Shown here: positions 35,143 through 48,900 of the stretch, piece after piece
Layout of the letters: each line of letters opens with the position of its first letter
Numbering within the stretch: position 1 is the first letter of the stretch
NCBI GenBank assembly: GCA_003996215.1
Contig: QJPP01001620.1
Span: forward strand, 186,001 to 250,000
Source of the DNA: Jaltomata sinuosa
Taxonomy: Eukaryota; Streptophyta; Magnoliopsida; Solanales; Solanaceae
Length of the DNA stretch: 64,000 bases
Direction: 5' to 3'
Program-made: the position numbers and the translations under genes
The notes under the pieces: model-generated
Told to the model about the DNA's origin: nothing
Database searches by the model: none
What the model saw: only the letters and a program-made list of their open reading frames with translations

Positions 35143-36281
35143 GCTCGGCTTAAGGGGAATTTTTGCAACTCTTGGAGATTCTTAGTACAAGTAAGTTGAA
35201 TTTCTTCCCTATTATATTTTCTTACTCATTCTAGCTTCATTTCCGTCTTTAATTCACGTTTTGGATCATTAAATTCTTGATTTTCTTTCTTGATCAAGTA
35301 GACTTTCATGACCAATTGAGGTCCAAATAGAGTTTCATCTTCGCTCAACTTTTGGATATGTTTTCCTTACCCTTAAAGGTAAGATAATTGGGAAGGAAGT
35401 TTCAATTTTCATCGATGGGTCTCGGTGATTAATTTTTTACCCGATTTCCAGCCTAAATTCCATATTATCTATATAGGTATCATTAGTCTCGTGTTGACGT
35501 ATAGATTACGTATTTGATCGATTGGTAGCGATCCGAGGCTTTGCGAAAGAGGAAGGCTTTCGTGTGATGGTTCGAGGTTGTTGTTTGACCGTGAGGTAGG
35601 TTATAGTCTTATTTTTCTTTAGACTTAGCTTAGATAAATAGTATATAATATAAATTGCATGTTGGTTAAGGAAATTGCTAGGTAGGAATATGCTTATATA
35701 GAATCTCTAACTTGTTGGCTAATTATTGGGACTTTAGAATAGTATTCTTGCTTGAGTCTTAGTTTTAGGACGCTTATTTAATATTAGGCTTAGATTAGGG
35801 ATCCTTAGTTCAGATTTTGGGGTAAAATCTTGTAGTGTAATGGAATCATGATTGGCATATTACTTTGTGAGGCATTTTCTTTCAGTTTTACCTTTTTGGT
35901 TGAGGTATGTGGGGCTTAGGGCGCAGTATTTATGTATTTTGAGATTTCCAATGGATTGTAGTGATGGTTTAGATTTATTCATCCCTACTCGTGTGTAGAT
36001 TTATATAAATACAGTTGTGCCTGCATTTACATATTCATATACTCATACACATGAAAAAATAGTTTGGATTTAAAGGAAAATACTAATTTTTGTTTCAAAA
36101 GAAAATTGTACCATCATTTTCGCTGATAAGCTTGAGGTAAGATTCTGGATGGCCCGAGGTAAAATTCTGGGTTTCACTGATAAGCTCGAGGTGAAATTTT
36201 GGGCGACTTGAGGTAATATTTTGAGTTTCTCTATATTGGCCACGTATTACATTGCATCATCCCATAGTGCATAACATCATT

Positions 36282-36333
<52 letters not shown>

Positions 36334-36867
36334 TATCATTATTATCGTATTGTGCTATAGATTACTGGGAATTCTGCGTGCTGGATTACTTTTCTTGTAA
36401 TTTATATTATGTACTTATCTCCTGAGCTCAGTTGACCTATGATGCCTATTGAGTAGCCATATTTTCTAATCATACTGCACTTCTGCATCTTCTTCTGATG
36501 CAGATCCTAGCTTGAGTCATCCTCGCTAATTCCACTTATTCGGGGAGACATTTTGATTAGATCTGCAGTGAGCTTCTGACGTCCAGAGGCTTATCCATTT
36601 CCTTCTTTATCTACTGTCTATATTTTGTACTTTTGGACAGTTATGTAGTAGTCTAGTTCCTATCCTTTTATATTAGTGTCTCTTGTATTGGTGACACCGA
36701 GTCAGGGGATGGCTTCTTTGTATGTTTTATCATTTCATCTTTTATCCTGTTATTCCTTCTTTATTTGGTTAATTAGCTTGTTACCTACTGTATGTGGCTA
36801 TGGGACTTGCCTACCTACTAGGGAGTTTATATTTGGTGCCATCATGGACCCATTTTAGGTCATGACA
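35143..36867 (+). mobile_element. B2 element 5' LTR (U3), left end uncertain
   Basis: Copy of the U2 B2 LTR, ending TGACA at 36867, with the TA run at 36283-36330. One private substitution to U2 was seen at 36352. Confidence 0.5.
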
Positions 36868-37070
36868 ACATGGTATAAGAGTTTTAGATTCATCGATCTT
36901 ACGAGTACAAGAGGAAGTGCTTAGTAGAGTCTTGCGGATTGGTACGAGGATGTCCGTGTCTTATTTTTGGGAGGCTATAGGGCATTCTTAGGAAAATTAT
37001 ATCCTTCGATTCTTTAGCGTACATCTTGTATCTATCGGCTTCTAAATTTTTTTGTTTTATTCTTTCTCAG

Positions 37071-37321
37071 ATGGTTAGGATGATGTCGGCAGTTGGTGAA
37101 GGCGAGGCTCCTGCACTTTCTAGGGCCCCAACTACGGGTCGAGGTAAGGGTCGACCTACAGGTCGAGGTAGGGCACGAGCTACTGAGACATCTCGGGGTC
37201 AGGCCAGGGCACCGTCACCTGAGCCAAAGATTGAGGTAGATGATCAACCACATTAGCTAGAGGGCTTGAGCCCAGCCCAAGTTCTAGCGGGTGGCCATGC
37301 TAGTTCTTTAGGACACTATGG
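37071..37321 (+). pseudogene. B2 gag start, interrupted (U3)
   Basis: Same as the U2 copy: 61 open codons from MVRMMSAVGEGEAPA, then a stop, then interruption by element D. Confidence 0.5.
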
Positions 37322-38791
37322 TGATGACGTCCAAAACGACTCTCCCGAAGGAGGTGGCAATGATCGTCGAGCAAAATAATAAATAACTCAACACGGAGTC
37401 GGGGTCGAATCCAGAGAGCTTGGTACAGAGACTAACCATAAATTGTCAAGTTGATTCACAAGAGCAAGCAAAGTATTCAAACAAGTAAATAAAATGGGGG
37501 AATTGGTTTTGGGAACCAAAATTTTAATTTTAGCAAAACAACGACATAAAGACGATTGTTTTTATCAAGATTGGAAGGCTAGGGGTGTGCTTCTGATGGG
37601 GTCATACAATGGTATAGGGGTTGATTATTCAATCTAATTCTCAATCAAAGTATAGGTAGCCTTGGTTACAATCTTGCTTAGTTGTCTTTGAACCCACTAA
37701 ACATATATATATACACTATGGTTTCTTTCAAACCCCATAGTTGAGCAATTAATCAACCAAATGGCTTAGGTGAGTTAAGTTATTTCTAACCCCAACTCTT
37801 AAGTGGGAATTTCTTAAATCAAGCTATTTCTAGCCTCAATTTATGGTAAAAATCCCAAATCTCCACTATTGAATCCTTACCCAATTAATAAACTTCTTCT
37901 TCAAGCAAGCACACAATTTGTAAGCTAAATTAATGTTTGCAATCATTAATTTTATAATGAAAACATGAAGGATTCAATAGACCACATATAATAATCAATT
38001 ATAAACCCAAATAATCAACGCTCTTTCCCAAATTCAAACACCCATCATGCACACACTCCTAAAATTGAAGTTAGCTACTCATAATGATGGAATAAGAGAA
38101 TATACCAAGTGGGTTTTCAATAATTTCATTCACTCTTCAATAACTAGCTTCAAATTTCAAGCTCAAGTATCAACAATGGTGTTTTTCAATACAAAGAAGA
38201 AGAAAACTTGTCCTCCAAGGTGTACTCTATTCAATACACAACTGGAATTGAAAAACTAATGTATATACCTTGCACAGATCCCAAAAAGGGTCTTGGAAGC
38301 TTTCCAATTATGCCACAACAAATCTAAACCATTTTGCCCTTCGAGCCACTTGCAAAGCCATTTGTGAAGGCACCTGCAGTTGCCCATGGTGACTTGCAGC
38401 GTGCAGGTGCCAAGTCTTTAAAGTAGTGAGTTGCTTGCCGCCTGTGACTGCATCTGCGTGGGCATCGCCTTTGGCGACTTGCAGCGTGCAGGTGCATGAA
38501 ATGTTAGGTAGTGCTTCAGCTGCCTTGTGCGCTGGCACCTGCAAAATATAGGTACCGTCATGCAATGCGCATGTTAGCTCGCATGTCATGGGCAGATCTT
38601 TACTATTTTGATCATCTCTTGACTTGACTTCCACTTTTAGCTCATTTGGGTTCAAATTCTCTTCTTTCTTCATTGGTCAAGAGTGCCTGCATATAAGATA
38701 ATAAAGGCATAAAATCCTTCTAAATCACATCAAATCAAGACAATAATTCATGAATAAAAGCTAAATAAGTTGGTAAATTACCAGCTTATCA
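37322..38791 (-). mobile_element. Element D 3' LTR, complete (U3)
   Basis: Copy of the U2 LTR (TGATGACG to CTTATCA on the plus strand), with the GC-rich dyad patch at about 38348-38560. Confidence 0.65.
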
Positions 38792-41468
38792 AACCGCAAA
38801 ACTTGAACTATTGTTTGTCCTCTAGCGAAACACTCATAAGGCAAAGGATTGACACAAACTTCTCAAGACAAAAGGGTTGCACAAAGGACTAGACCGACTC
38901 AAAGACTCAAGACAGTAACAAAGAAAAGACTTAAAAAACAAAAGACACTCACTCATTTGGTATCACCATAAATATGATGCAAAGTTGTTCACTTCAAAAT
39001 TCTTTTTCAAGAGACTTTTTTCATTCAAAATCGGGGGAACTTTTCCTTCAAAACAACATCATTCAAGATTCTCAAGTCATTGGCATTAATCTTCAAGGTT
39101 TGCCTCAAGATTCGCTGCACAACTTATGTTATTCATTCCCCTTAATTGAGGTCAAGACTCACCATTATTTCATGGGTGCAATGCCACTCACCACAAGAGA
39201 GAATCCCACTCACAATCATGCAATTCACAATATAGGAATCATAAGCAAACACAAAGAGTCTCACTCTCTCATAAAAGTTCAAGTGCACACACGTCGAACC
39301 ATATGCTTGCCCTTTATGTAATTCACCAGTGATGTAGAGTTGCAAAGCTCGGAATCACTAAGGACTTGTGGGTAGCTATGTAGGCTAGGGTTAAGGTTAG
39401 GATTTCATTTGGCTCAAGTGACTAAATCTCCCTAATGCTATCATAAGCATTCAGTGCAATGCTCACTTCTTTGGTTCAACTTCACCTTATTCCTCCCTCT
39501 CACGATCTCAATTTTCCCCACAAACCATTATTCCAATCACCATTTCTTTAGCTTAAGAGGTAACACCACTCAATTCTTTTTCTTTCATTAATCACTTCTT
39601 TTGAACATTTTCAATCACTTCTTAAGATTAGAATAGGGTGCTGCCTCACAATTTAAGCTCAATTGCTCCTTCTACCATCAATAATGCATACACCCCCAAA
39701 CTTAGGCGTTTGCCTACATCTCATTCTATTTTATCATTCATATTCCCCCAAACTTAGGCTTTTAGCTTACACTCTCATTGCTAGAAACTATGGAGGAACG
39801 GGTGCCAATATCGAGGATTCAAGAAGGTCAAGGTGTGTAACAAGGGTGCCAAGGAAAGGTTAAAGGCTCAAAGGGGTTTGACTAGGATCATTCTTAAAGG
39901 AAGGAACTTTTTGGGTAAAGTGACTATTCAAAAGAGGCCTAAGGTCATCTTCCAAGCTAAGCAACATCTAGGATTTTGCCATGAATCATATTCGGGGCAA
40001 GTTCTAGATGACATGCATACACAAGAACTAAGTAGACCTTTTCGTACAAGGCATCACAACACAAGAAGTTCATCATTAGTCTCAAAATCAACTCGGACGA
40101 ATGACTTTTGACAAGCTATTTTGAGTTCTGCACACTCATTTGTGAATCAATAAAACCAAATGGAGAATGTGCAAGTCATGACAAGAAAATGCTTTTTCAA
40201 AAATCATTTTATCCTCTTTTCTCAACTTTTCAAATTCTTTTGCCATGAAATTTTTTTGGTGGTCCCATTTGAGATAAGTAAAACACAGACTCAATCTAAA
40301 CTCTAAAACTTAGCGTTTTCCCTTAAGAAAGTTGCCTATCAATCTATCATAGGGAAATGTCACCGGTTCGACACAAAATTAAAAAAAAAAATCTCCTTGG
40401 AAAAGAACCGTGGTATAAAAAAACCTCGGAATTTATCCAAAATTAACTATTATTAACAAGGGAAAAATTCTAGTTATGAACTCATGGATCAATGGAGAAC
40501 TGGGTTAAGCGTAGGTACTAAGTGCGATTTGTAAAGCAAGGATAGTAAAACAATAATCCTATAGGACTAACCCGGTAATATTAGCATAATTACCTCAACA
40601 TAAAAGATCAAATCCGGCGAGGGCACAAAATATAGCATAAGGAAGTTCACATCGAAGAAGGCATACCCGACAAGGGCCAAATAAAAATTACAGTCAACTG
40701 TCAAGCCCAACAAGGGCACCAATCATCAAAATAATATCCCTCCCCCAAACTTAAAACACAACATTGTCCCTTATGCATTAAGGTAACATAAAAGGAATGG
40801 GTATCAGGACTACCTATAGACTCTAAGGGTGAGGATGACGCCATCTATAATGCTTGTGATGCCACTCCCTTGTAGGCTTAGGCTCCGATGGAATGTAAGC
40901 ATGGGCCTGATCAATTTTGAACTCAGCAATAGAAGGAATAGTTGGGTCCCAAGCTACCTCAAGCCGGACATATTGGTCAATAATTTCCCATCTATCTGGA
41001 AGTGTCATCAACTGGTGGAAAGATAGGGTTGGATGACCCCAACTGTAGTCTGTATGATGATGCTCAATCTCTACTCTATGCAATAGAATATTCTGCTGAA
41101 CTTTCTGTGAGGGCCCTGGATGTTGTGGGACGTCCGCATCAGTTTTTTACACATCTTGAATTTCATCTTGTCCAACATTTTTAGGCAGATCATCTCTTAT
41201 ACACCGATCGTCTGGAGGACTCCTATCTCTACGAGGTGATGCTAGAGTAGGGGCTGGTAAATTTAGGTCTAAATATGGAACCCTTGATGTAGACCAGCTT
41301 ACTTCTTCCCTGAGGGAACTAACATCCCCTTGTACTGTATCAATTCGAGCACAAAGTTTGCCCAAGCTACTCATTATAGTCTTTAAAGCCGATTTGATAG
41401 CATTCTGAATCATGGAAGGAATATCTCTAACTATCTTACACAAACAATCATTATTTTCACGAGCCATA
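38792..41468 (-). mobile_element. Element D interior (minus strand), U3
   Basis: Same layout as U2. Right of 39799 it carries its own substitutions and small insertions (a longer A run near 40382 and a 10-bp insertion near 40695). It is joined at 41468/41469 to the B1 LTR. Confidence 0.6.
40823..41467 (-). pseudogene. Element D ORF remnant with a different stop (U3)
   Basis: Same protein as in U1 and U2, but the stop after DEIQDV comes from a GAG-to-TAA type change at about 41147. The later TAG of U1/U2 is a glutamine codon here. The copies were therefore inactivated by different mutations after they separated, or on different alleles. Confidence 0.55.
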
Positions 41469-42992
41469 TGAGTATATCATACATGAAAAGGCTTTCCCTG
41501 CATGTTTTACTACTGATTTGGCTTCAGGCCTACTATAATTGATTTCTAAACTTTGCATGACCCCGAGGGCCCTTTTTTGGTACATGACTTTAAAAAGGCT
41601 TTTAAACTGACTTTCATGAAACCTCTCGGAGTAGAGGGGATATTACAATGATTTGATTACTGGTCTTCATTCTGATACTAGGCTCGGTTGGGCCGTAGCA
41701 CTAGACATTATTCTCTATGAATTTAGACCCGGATACGAGCCGGGCACCCTGTTTAGGGATTTTGATACCTGATTTCTATTTTAGACCCGGATACGCTTCG
41801 GGAACCCTTGATGAGGGTTACTGAGACATGACTATTGTTTTCGACCCAGATACCCTCCGGGCACCTTTTATGGGGGTTATTGAGATTACTAGTACTAATT
41901 TAGACTCGGATCAAATCCAAGCACGTACTACGAGATTCCAATTATTGAGATATATTGAGTTTCATATTAGATTATGGTCTACAAGTAGACCTCCATGGAC
42001 CCTACCATTCTGGACCAAGTGCTACAGGTCGACGGTGATCGAAGGGAGGGGATGTACGATGTAGGAGAGGTACTCGAGAGATGTCCTTCCATGGATCCCA
42101 TCTTTATTAGACCTTTGGGGCACCAGAGGGGTTAACATACAACACTGCAATTATACTTGGTTACAAAATCATCATATCACATCATCATGCATATTTCACT
42201 GGGATTCCACCCTTGTTTGTTGTGTGTTCAGTGTATGCTCTGGTTGTATGGGCGGTTGGAGAGTTTGTTTTTACTTGATTGTGTTCCTCGGTTGTATGGG
42301 GGGCCGTTAGGATTGTAGGTAGATTTATTACTCTTGTCATTTCATAGAGCTAGTTATGGTCCTTTGTTCTTATGAATTGGTAAGTTTTAGCCTGTTGAGG
42401 CTCCGAGTTTTGGGTTTGAGTATTGAAGGGCTAGTAAGTCCTATATCTTTGAGGCTTTATCGTGTGTCGTCCTGAGTGGTTGTGATTTATTGAACATTGT
42501 TCCTTATCTTGATTCTTAGTAGAACTCTTGGTTTTGGTGGTTTAGTTATCCCATTCTAGGTTGTAAATTGTGAGATTGATCCCGGTTCATGCTTATCTTG
42601 AGAGTTGGTGTTTTTAGTATGTTTTCATCACTTTTATGGCTTCTAGTTGATTATGTTGGATTGATTTCCTTCTTTCCCTTCTTACTTGAGGTTACTGGTA
42701 TACCACCATGTTCCTGATTCTCACCCTCTTTATTTATACTATTATTGCAAGGATCCCAGGTGCGTCCCTCTTTCTTACACCTGTGTTTTTGTGTGATGTA
42801 TACCTTCTATGCTAGCATTGTATGCTTATAACTCTTGGTTGTCTACTCTCTGTGCTAGTTCCTTGTGCTTTGTCTATTACTTCGGTGACTGCTTTCTTGC
42901 TATCTGCTATTTACTATTTTTATATCTTATATATGCTCAGTCGGCCGATGATGCCTACTAGGTACATAATACTTAGCAATTGGTGCTCATAC
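41469..42992 (+). mobile_element. B1 5' LTR, left fragment (U3)
   Basis: Diverged copy of 11769-13292, ending in the intact target-site copy CATAC (42988-42992). The tandem hairpin repeats lie at about 41725-41915. Confidence 0.8.
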
Positions 42993-45900
42993 TGTAACAC
43001 CCCGTGCACGTATCAAGCTATTTAAGTTAAAAATCTCAGAAAATTTCAAGTTTCCAGAGATGACGGCTCAGACGACGACCCGTCATTTGAAAGCATGAGG
43101 CCGTCCTGTGCTCCCGTTGTCCCATCTCCAGAAGACCCCTCAGAGTGTCCCAGAAATGATGAGTCCAAGAATAGTCCTTTCTTCTGGTCGACGGACCGTT
43201 TTTGCAGCTTTCCTGGTACTCGTCGTCCTAAGTTCAGAAACCTATCTTCCAAGTTCCAGAAACGATGAGTCGAAGGACGACCCGTCCTTCTGGATGACAT
43301 GTCATCATTCCAACCGTAATCCCTGAGGTCCAGTAGCCCCCAGACTCTTTCAGTCAAACCACGGTTCCCTTAGACGGTCTGTCCTTCTGGACGATGGACC
43401 GTTGTCTAACCCATGGTCACTGACTTTGATAATTTTTTCAGCTTTTCTTAAAATAAGTCCAGGGGCATTTTGGTCATTTTCCACCCTATTATGTATTAAG
43501 TGAAGTCGTTTTGACTACTTTTAGAAGGGTTTTCACCCATATTACCCTAAGTCTCTCTTAAGTTCATCATTCTTCACTCAAAAAGGAAAGTTGCTCTCAA
43601 GCTTAAGTCTCCAAGCTACAAGTCAAGTCTCCTTATTCTTTTTCAATCAAGTGAGTAATCTTCCACCAAGGTATGTGGGTATTTAACAAAGGGTTCCTTT
43701 CACCCTTGTGCCCAAAATCCCCAATTCTTATGTTGAAATATGAACTTATGAAATTAGGGTTTTGATCTAAATTGGGGAAAATTTATGAAATCAGTTTCTA
43801 TGTTTAAATTCATGGTTTCCTCTTGATTACTCATGATTTAAGTATGATTCTCTTGTTGGTTTTAAAAGCCCAAGCATGAAAGTTGAGTTTTTTGCATGAA
43901 ACAATGAAATTGCATGTTTTCAAGAGAAACTTGGCATGATTAGATATCATGGCCTTTATGTATTTATGAAATTGCATGCCTGATTTTTCAAGTATGAATT
44001 TAGAAATAAAAGCATGTTTTGAAACTATGGCTATGCTAAGCTTATGGACTATGATATGAAAGTTTCATGATACCTGATGTGTTTTCATGCTTTATGTATA
44101 AGATTTGGCATTAGAGTATGCCCTTATGAATAAGATTTGGCATGAGAGTATGCCTTCATGATTATGAGCTATATGTATGCATGTTTTGGGAGTAGTATTT
44201 AGCACCGAGAGGATGGGGTGAGAGTAACCTTAGTCCCATAAACTACGTTGCCAACGTAGGTCATGATAAGATATGATATGTGCCTTAAAGTCTTATGAGA
44301 GTGGATCCACGTCTTTATGTAGGGTGTCCTTTCCTTAGCGGGGCATAGTATAGCTTTGCCAACTAGGGTTATATAGTTGGGTATGGTGACTTGTTCCTTG
44401 GCAGGGTTCAAAGTCAGCTTTGCTAACTGGGGTTATACAGTTAGATTCCATGTAGCTCACGTGGTCTCATGTCGGTTATAAGAAACTCCCGTATGTTATG
44501 TTTTCAAGTTTTCTAATCTTTATGAACCTTCTTATGAAACATCATCTTGAAGTTGACTTTTGCCTTATGATTTAGCTTTTCATGTTGATATCTTTTCATG
44601 ATACTCTACTACGTATGAATTATGTTTAAGTACCCTTTTAAAGCATTTTCTCCTTACTTATGCATCGCTCACATACTTAGTACATTTCATAGTACTAATG
44701 CATATTGCGCTGTATCTTTTATGATGCAGACTCAGGTACCCCTTCTCAGCTTCGTGGCTAGAGTCTCAGGCCACTTCCTTAGTCAGCTGTGGTGAGTCTT
44801 CATGGTTCGAGGACTAGTTATGCTTTTCCTTATGTTATCTTTACTTTTATACTCCGAGTTAGCTACGGTCTTATCCTAGCAACTCTTATGTTATGACTAG
44901 AGTCTTTCGGACATAGTTTGTATTCGAGTTCCCTTTTTAGATATTGTATGTTATGTGGCTCTTAGACCCTTATTGATGTTTCTTTATTGGACTTCCATAT
45001 TATACTTCCACTTATCTCTTTTTATGCTTGAGAATACTATGGCCAAGGGTTAGCTTGGGATTCTTGTGGTCCCGAGTCCCGTGTTACATCTAGGGGGTAA
45101 CCTCAGGGAGAAGACAACCTTCATGACTCGGTATGGTCATTATGAGTTTGTTGTCATGTCCTTTGGTCTAACGAATGCTCCTGCAGCTTTTATAGATTTG
45201 ATGAACCGTGTGTTCAAATAGTATTTGGATATGTTTGTAATTGTTTTCATTGATGATATCCTCATCTACTCTCGGAGTAAGGAGGAGCATGCGAATCACT
45301 TGAAGGTTGTGTTGCACACTCCCAAGGATAGACAGTTGTTTGCAAAGTTTAGCAAGTAAGAGTTTTGGATGCAGTATGTCACTTTTCTGGGTCATATTGT
45401 GACTAAAGATGGTATTCGGGTTGACTCTCAAAAGATTGAAGCTTTAAAGAACTGGCCTAGACTCACTTCCCCATCCGATATTATGAGTTTCTTGGGTTTG
45501 GCTGGTTATTATAGGAGATTTGTGGAAGAGTTTTCCTCCCTTGCTTCCCCATTGACCCGATTGACTCAGAAAAAGGTTAAGTTTCAGTGGTCCGACTCTT
45601 GTGAGAAAAGTTTTCACGAATTGAAGACTCGATTGACTATAACTCCAGTATTAGCTCTACCTGAGAGCCTTGATGATTTTGTTGTGTATTGTGATGCCTC
45701 CAGAATTGATTTGGGTTGCGTTTTATTATGACAGGGCAAGGTGATTGCTTATGCCTCGAGACAACTTTAACTGCATGAAAAGAACTACCCTACTCATGAT
45801 CTTGAGCTAGCGGCCATGGTTTTTGCTTTGAAGATTTGGAGACATTATTTGTATGGTGTGCATGCGGATATTTTCACCGATCATAAGAGTCTTCAATATG

Positions 45901-48900
45901 TGTTTACTCACAAGGAGTTGAATTTACGACATAGGAGATGGCTTGAGCTCCTTAAGGATTATGATATGAGTGTGCTTTACCACCCGGGTAAAGCCAATGT
46001 TGGTTAAAGAAGTTCATAGGCTTGCTCGATTGGGAGTTCGCCTTATGGACTCGACCAAAGGTAGTGTGATTGTTACTAATGGTGCCGAATCATCCTTGGT
46101 GGTTGAGGTGAAAGCCAAGCAAGATCAAGATCCCATTCTACTTCATCTTAAGGGTGCAGTGAGTTAGCAAAAGGTTGAGGTTTCCTCCCAAGGGGGAGAT
46201 GGTGTGCTTCGTTACCAGGGTCGGTTATGTGTGCCATATGTAGATGGATAGAGATAACAGATTTTGTCCAAGGGTCACAGTTCTAGATACTCCATTCATC
46301 CGGGTGCCACTAAGATGTACCTTGATCTACGGAAAGTCTTTTGGTGGAATGGTATGAAAAAGGACATAGCCGGGTTTGTGGCTAAGTGTCCCAACTACCA
46401 ACAGGCAAAGGTGGAACATCAAAGGCCAGGTGGTATGCTTCAGGATGTTGATCTTCCCACTTGGAAATGGGAAGCAATCATTATGGACTTTATTACGGGT
46501 TTGCCTCGTACTTGAAGGCAGCATGATTCTATTTGGGTGATTGTCGACCGGATGACTAAGTCATCCTATTTCTTGGTTGTTAAGACTACGGATACAACGA
46601 ATGATTATGTCAGACTCTATATTCGGGAGATAGTCCGATTGCATGGTGTTCCCTTGTCTATCATTTTGGATAGAGGTCCCCAGTTTACATCTCAGTTTTG
46701 GAGATCATTTTTGAAAGGTCTTGGTACTAAGGTGAAGCTTAGCACAACTTTTCACCCTCAGACGGATGGACAGGACGAGCGTACTATTCAAACTTTGGAG
46801 GATATGTTGAGGGCTTGTGTTATTGACTTCAAAGGAAATTGGGATGATCACTTACCTCTTATCTAGTTTGCCTACAACAACAGTTTCCACTCTAGCATCC
46901 AGATGGCTCCATATGAGGCACTTTATGGCCGGAGGTGTAGGTCTCCTATTGGTTGGTTTTAGGTTGGTGAGGCAGCCTTGATTGGTCTAAATTCTATGCA
47001 CGAGACCATGGAGAAAGTTCAGCTTATTCGGGAAAGGTTGAAGACGGCTCAGAGTCGACAGAAATCTTATGAAAATGTGAGGAGAAGGGAGTTAGAATTT
47101 GAAGTTGATGATGGGTTTTTCTTAAGGTATCACCCATGAAGGGTGTGATAAGGTTTGGCAAGAAAGGAAAGCTCAGTCCCCGTTTTGTAGGTCTTTATCG
47201 GATTTTGAGGAGAGTTGGTAGTGTTGCTTATTAGTTCGAGTTGCCAGCGGAGTTGGAAGCGGTTCACCCAGTTTACCATGTTTCCTTGTTGAAGAAGTGT
47301 GTTTGCGACCCGAGCTTGATTGTCCCTTTGGAAGATGTGGGTGTGAAGGATATTCTCACTTATGAGGAGGTTCTTGTGGAGATTCTTGATCGTCAGATTC
47401 AGAGGTTACGGAACAAAGAAGTCGCTCCGGTAAAAGTCCTTTGGAGGAATCAGCTTGTTGAAGGTGCTACTTAGGAAGCGAAAGAGGCCTTGAAGGACAA
47501 ATATCCTCATCTCTTTCCTTCCGATTCAGTTCCAGCTCGAGGAACTAGTTTCCTCCTTAGTATGTCCCTCTGATTCTACTCCGTCAGTTCTTCTCATGAG
47601 TTTAACATGCATCCATGTTTTACAAAGTTAGTTTATCATGTTTTCAAGTTGAAAAGTGCAAGTTTTGTGATTACCTCTTGATTTCTATGTTTTGATGTTT
47701 GGTTGGGATGTTTTCCCTCAGTTTTCCTTGATAAGCCTTCATTCGAGGATGAATGATCCCAAAGGGGAGATATTGTAACATCCTGTGCACGTATTCAACT
47801 ATCTAAGTTAAAAATCTCAGAAAATTTCGAGTTTCTAGAGACGACGACCCGTCATTTGGAAGCACGGGTCCGTCCTGTGCTCCCATCATCCCATCATCCC
47901 ATCTCCAGAAGACCCATCAGAATATCCCAGAAATGATGAGTCCAAGAATGGTCCGTCCTTCTAGTCGATGGAACGTCTTCTTAGCTTTTCTGGTACTCGT
48001 CGTCCTATGTTCAAAAACCTATCTTCCAAGTGCCAGAAATGATGAGTCGAAGAATGGCCCATCCTGCTGGACGACGGGTCATCGTTCCAACCGTAATCCC
48101 TGAGGTCCAGTAGTCTCCAGACTCTTTCAGTCAAACCACGGTTGCCTTAGACGGTCTGTCCTTCTGGACGACGGACCGTCATCCAACCCGTGGTCACTGA
48201 AGTCATTTTGACTACTTTTAAAAAGGTTTTCACCCATATTACCCTAAGTCCCTCTTAAGTTCATCATTCTTCACTCAAAAAGGAAAGTTGCTCTCAAGCT
48301 CCAAGTCAAGTCTCCTTATTCTTTTCCAATCAAGTCGGTAATCTTCCAAGGTATGTGGGTTTTTAACAAAGGGTTCCTTTCACCTTTATGCCCAAAATCC
48401 CCAATTCTTATGTTGAAATATGAACTTATGAAATTAGGGTTTTGATCTAAATTGGGGAAAACTTATGAAATCAGTTTCTATGTTTAAATTCATGGTTTCC
48501 TCTTGATTACTTATGATTTAAGTATGATTCTCTTGTTGGTTTTAAAAGCCTAAGCATGAAAGTTGATTTTTTTGCATGAAACAATGAAATTGCATGTTTT
48601 CAAGAGAAACAAGCCATGATTAGATATCATGGCCTTTATGTATTTATTAAATTGCATGCCTGATTCTTCAAGTATGAATTTAGAAAGAAAAGCATGTTTT
48701 TGAACTATGGCTATACTAAGCTTATGAACTATGATATGAAAGTTGCATGATACGCGACGTGTTTTCATGCTTTATGTATCAGATTTGGCATGAGAGTATG
48801 CCCTTATGAATAAGATTTGGTATGAGAGTATGCCTTCATGATTATGAGCTATATGTATGCATCCTTTGGGAGTAGTATTTAGCACCGACAGGACGGGGTG

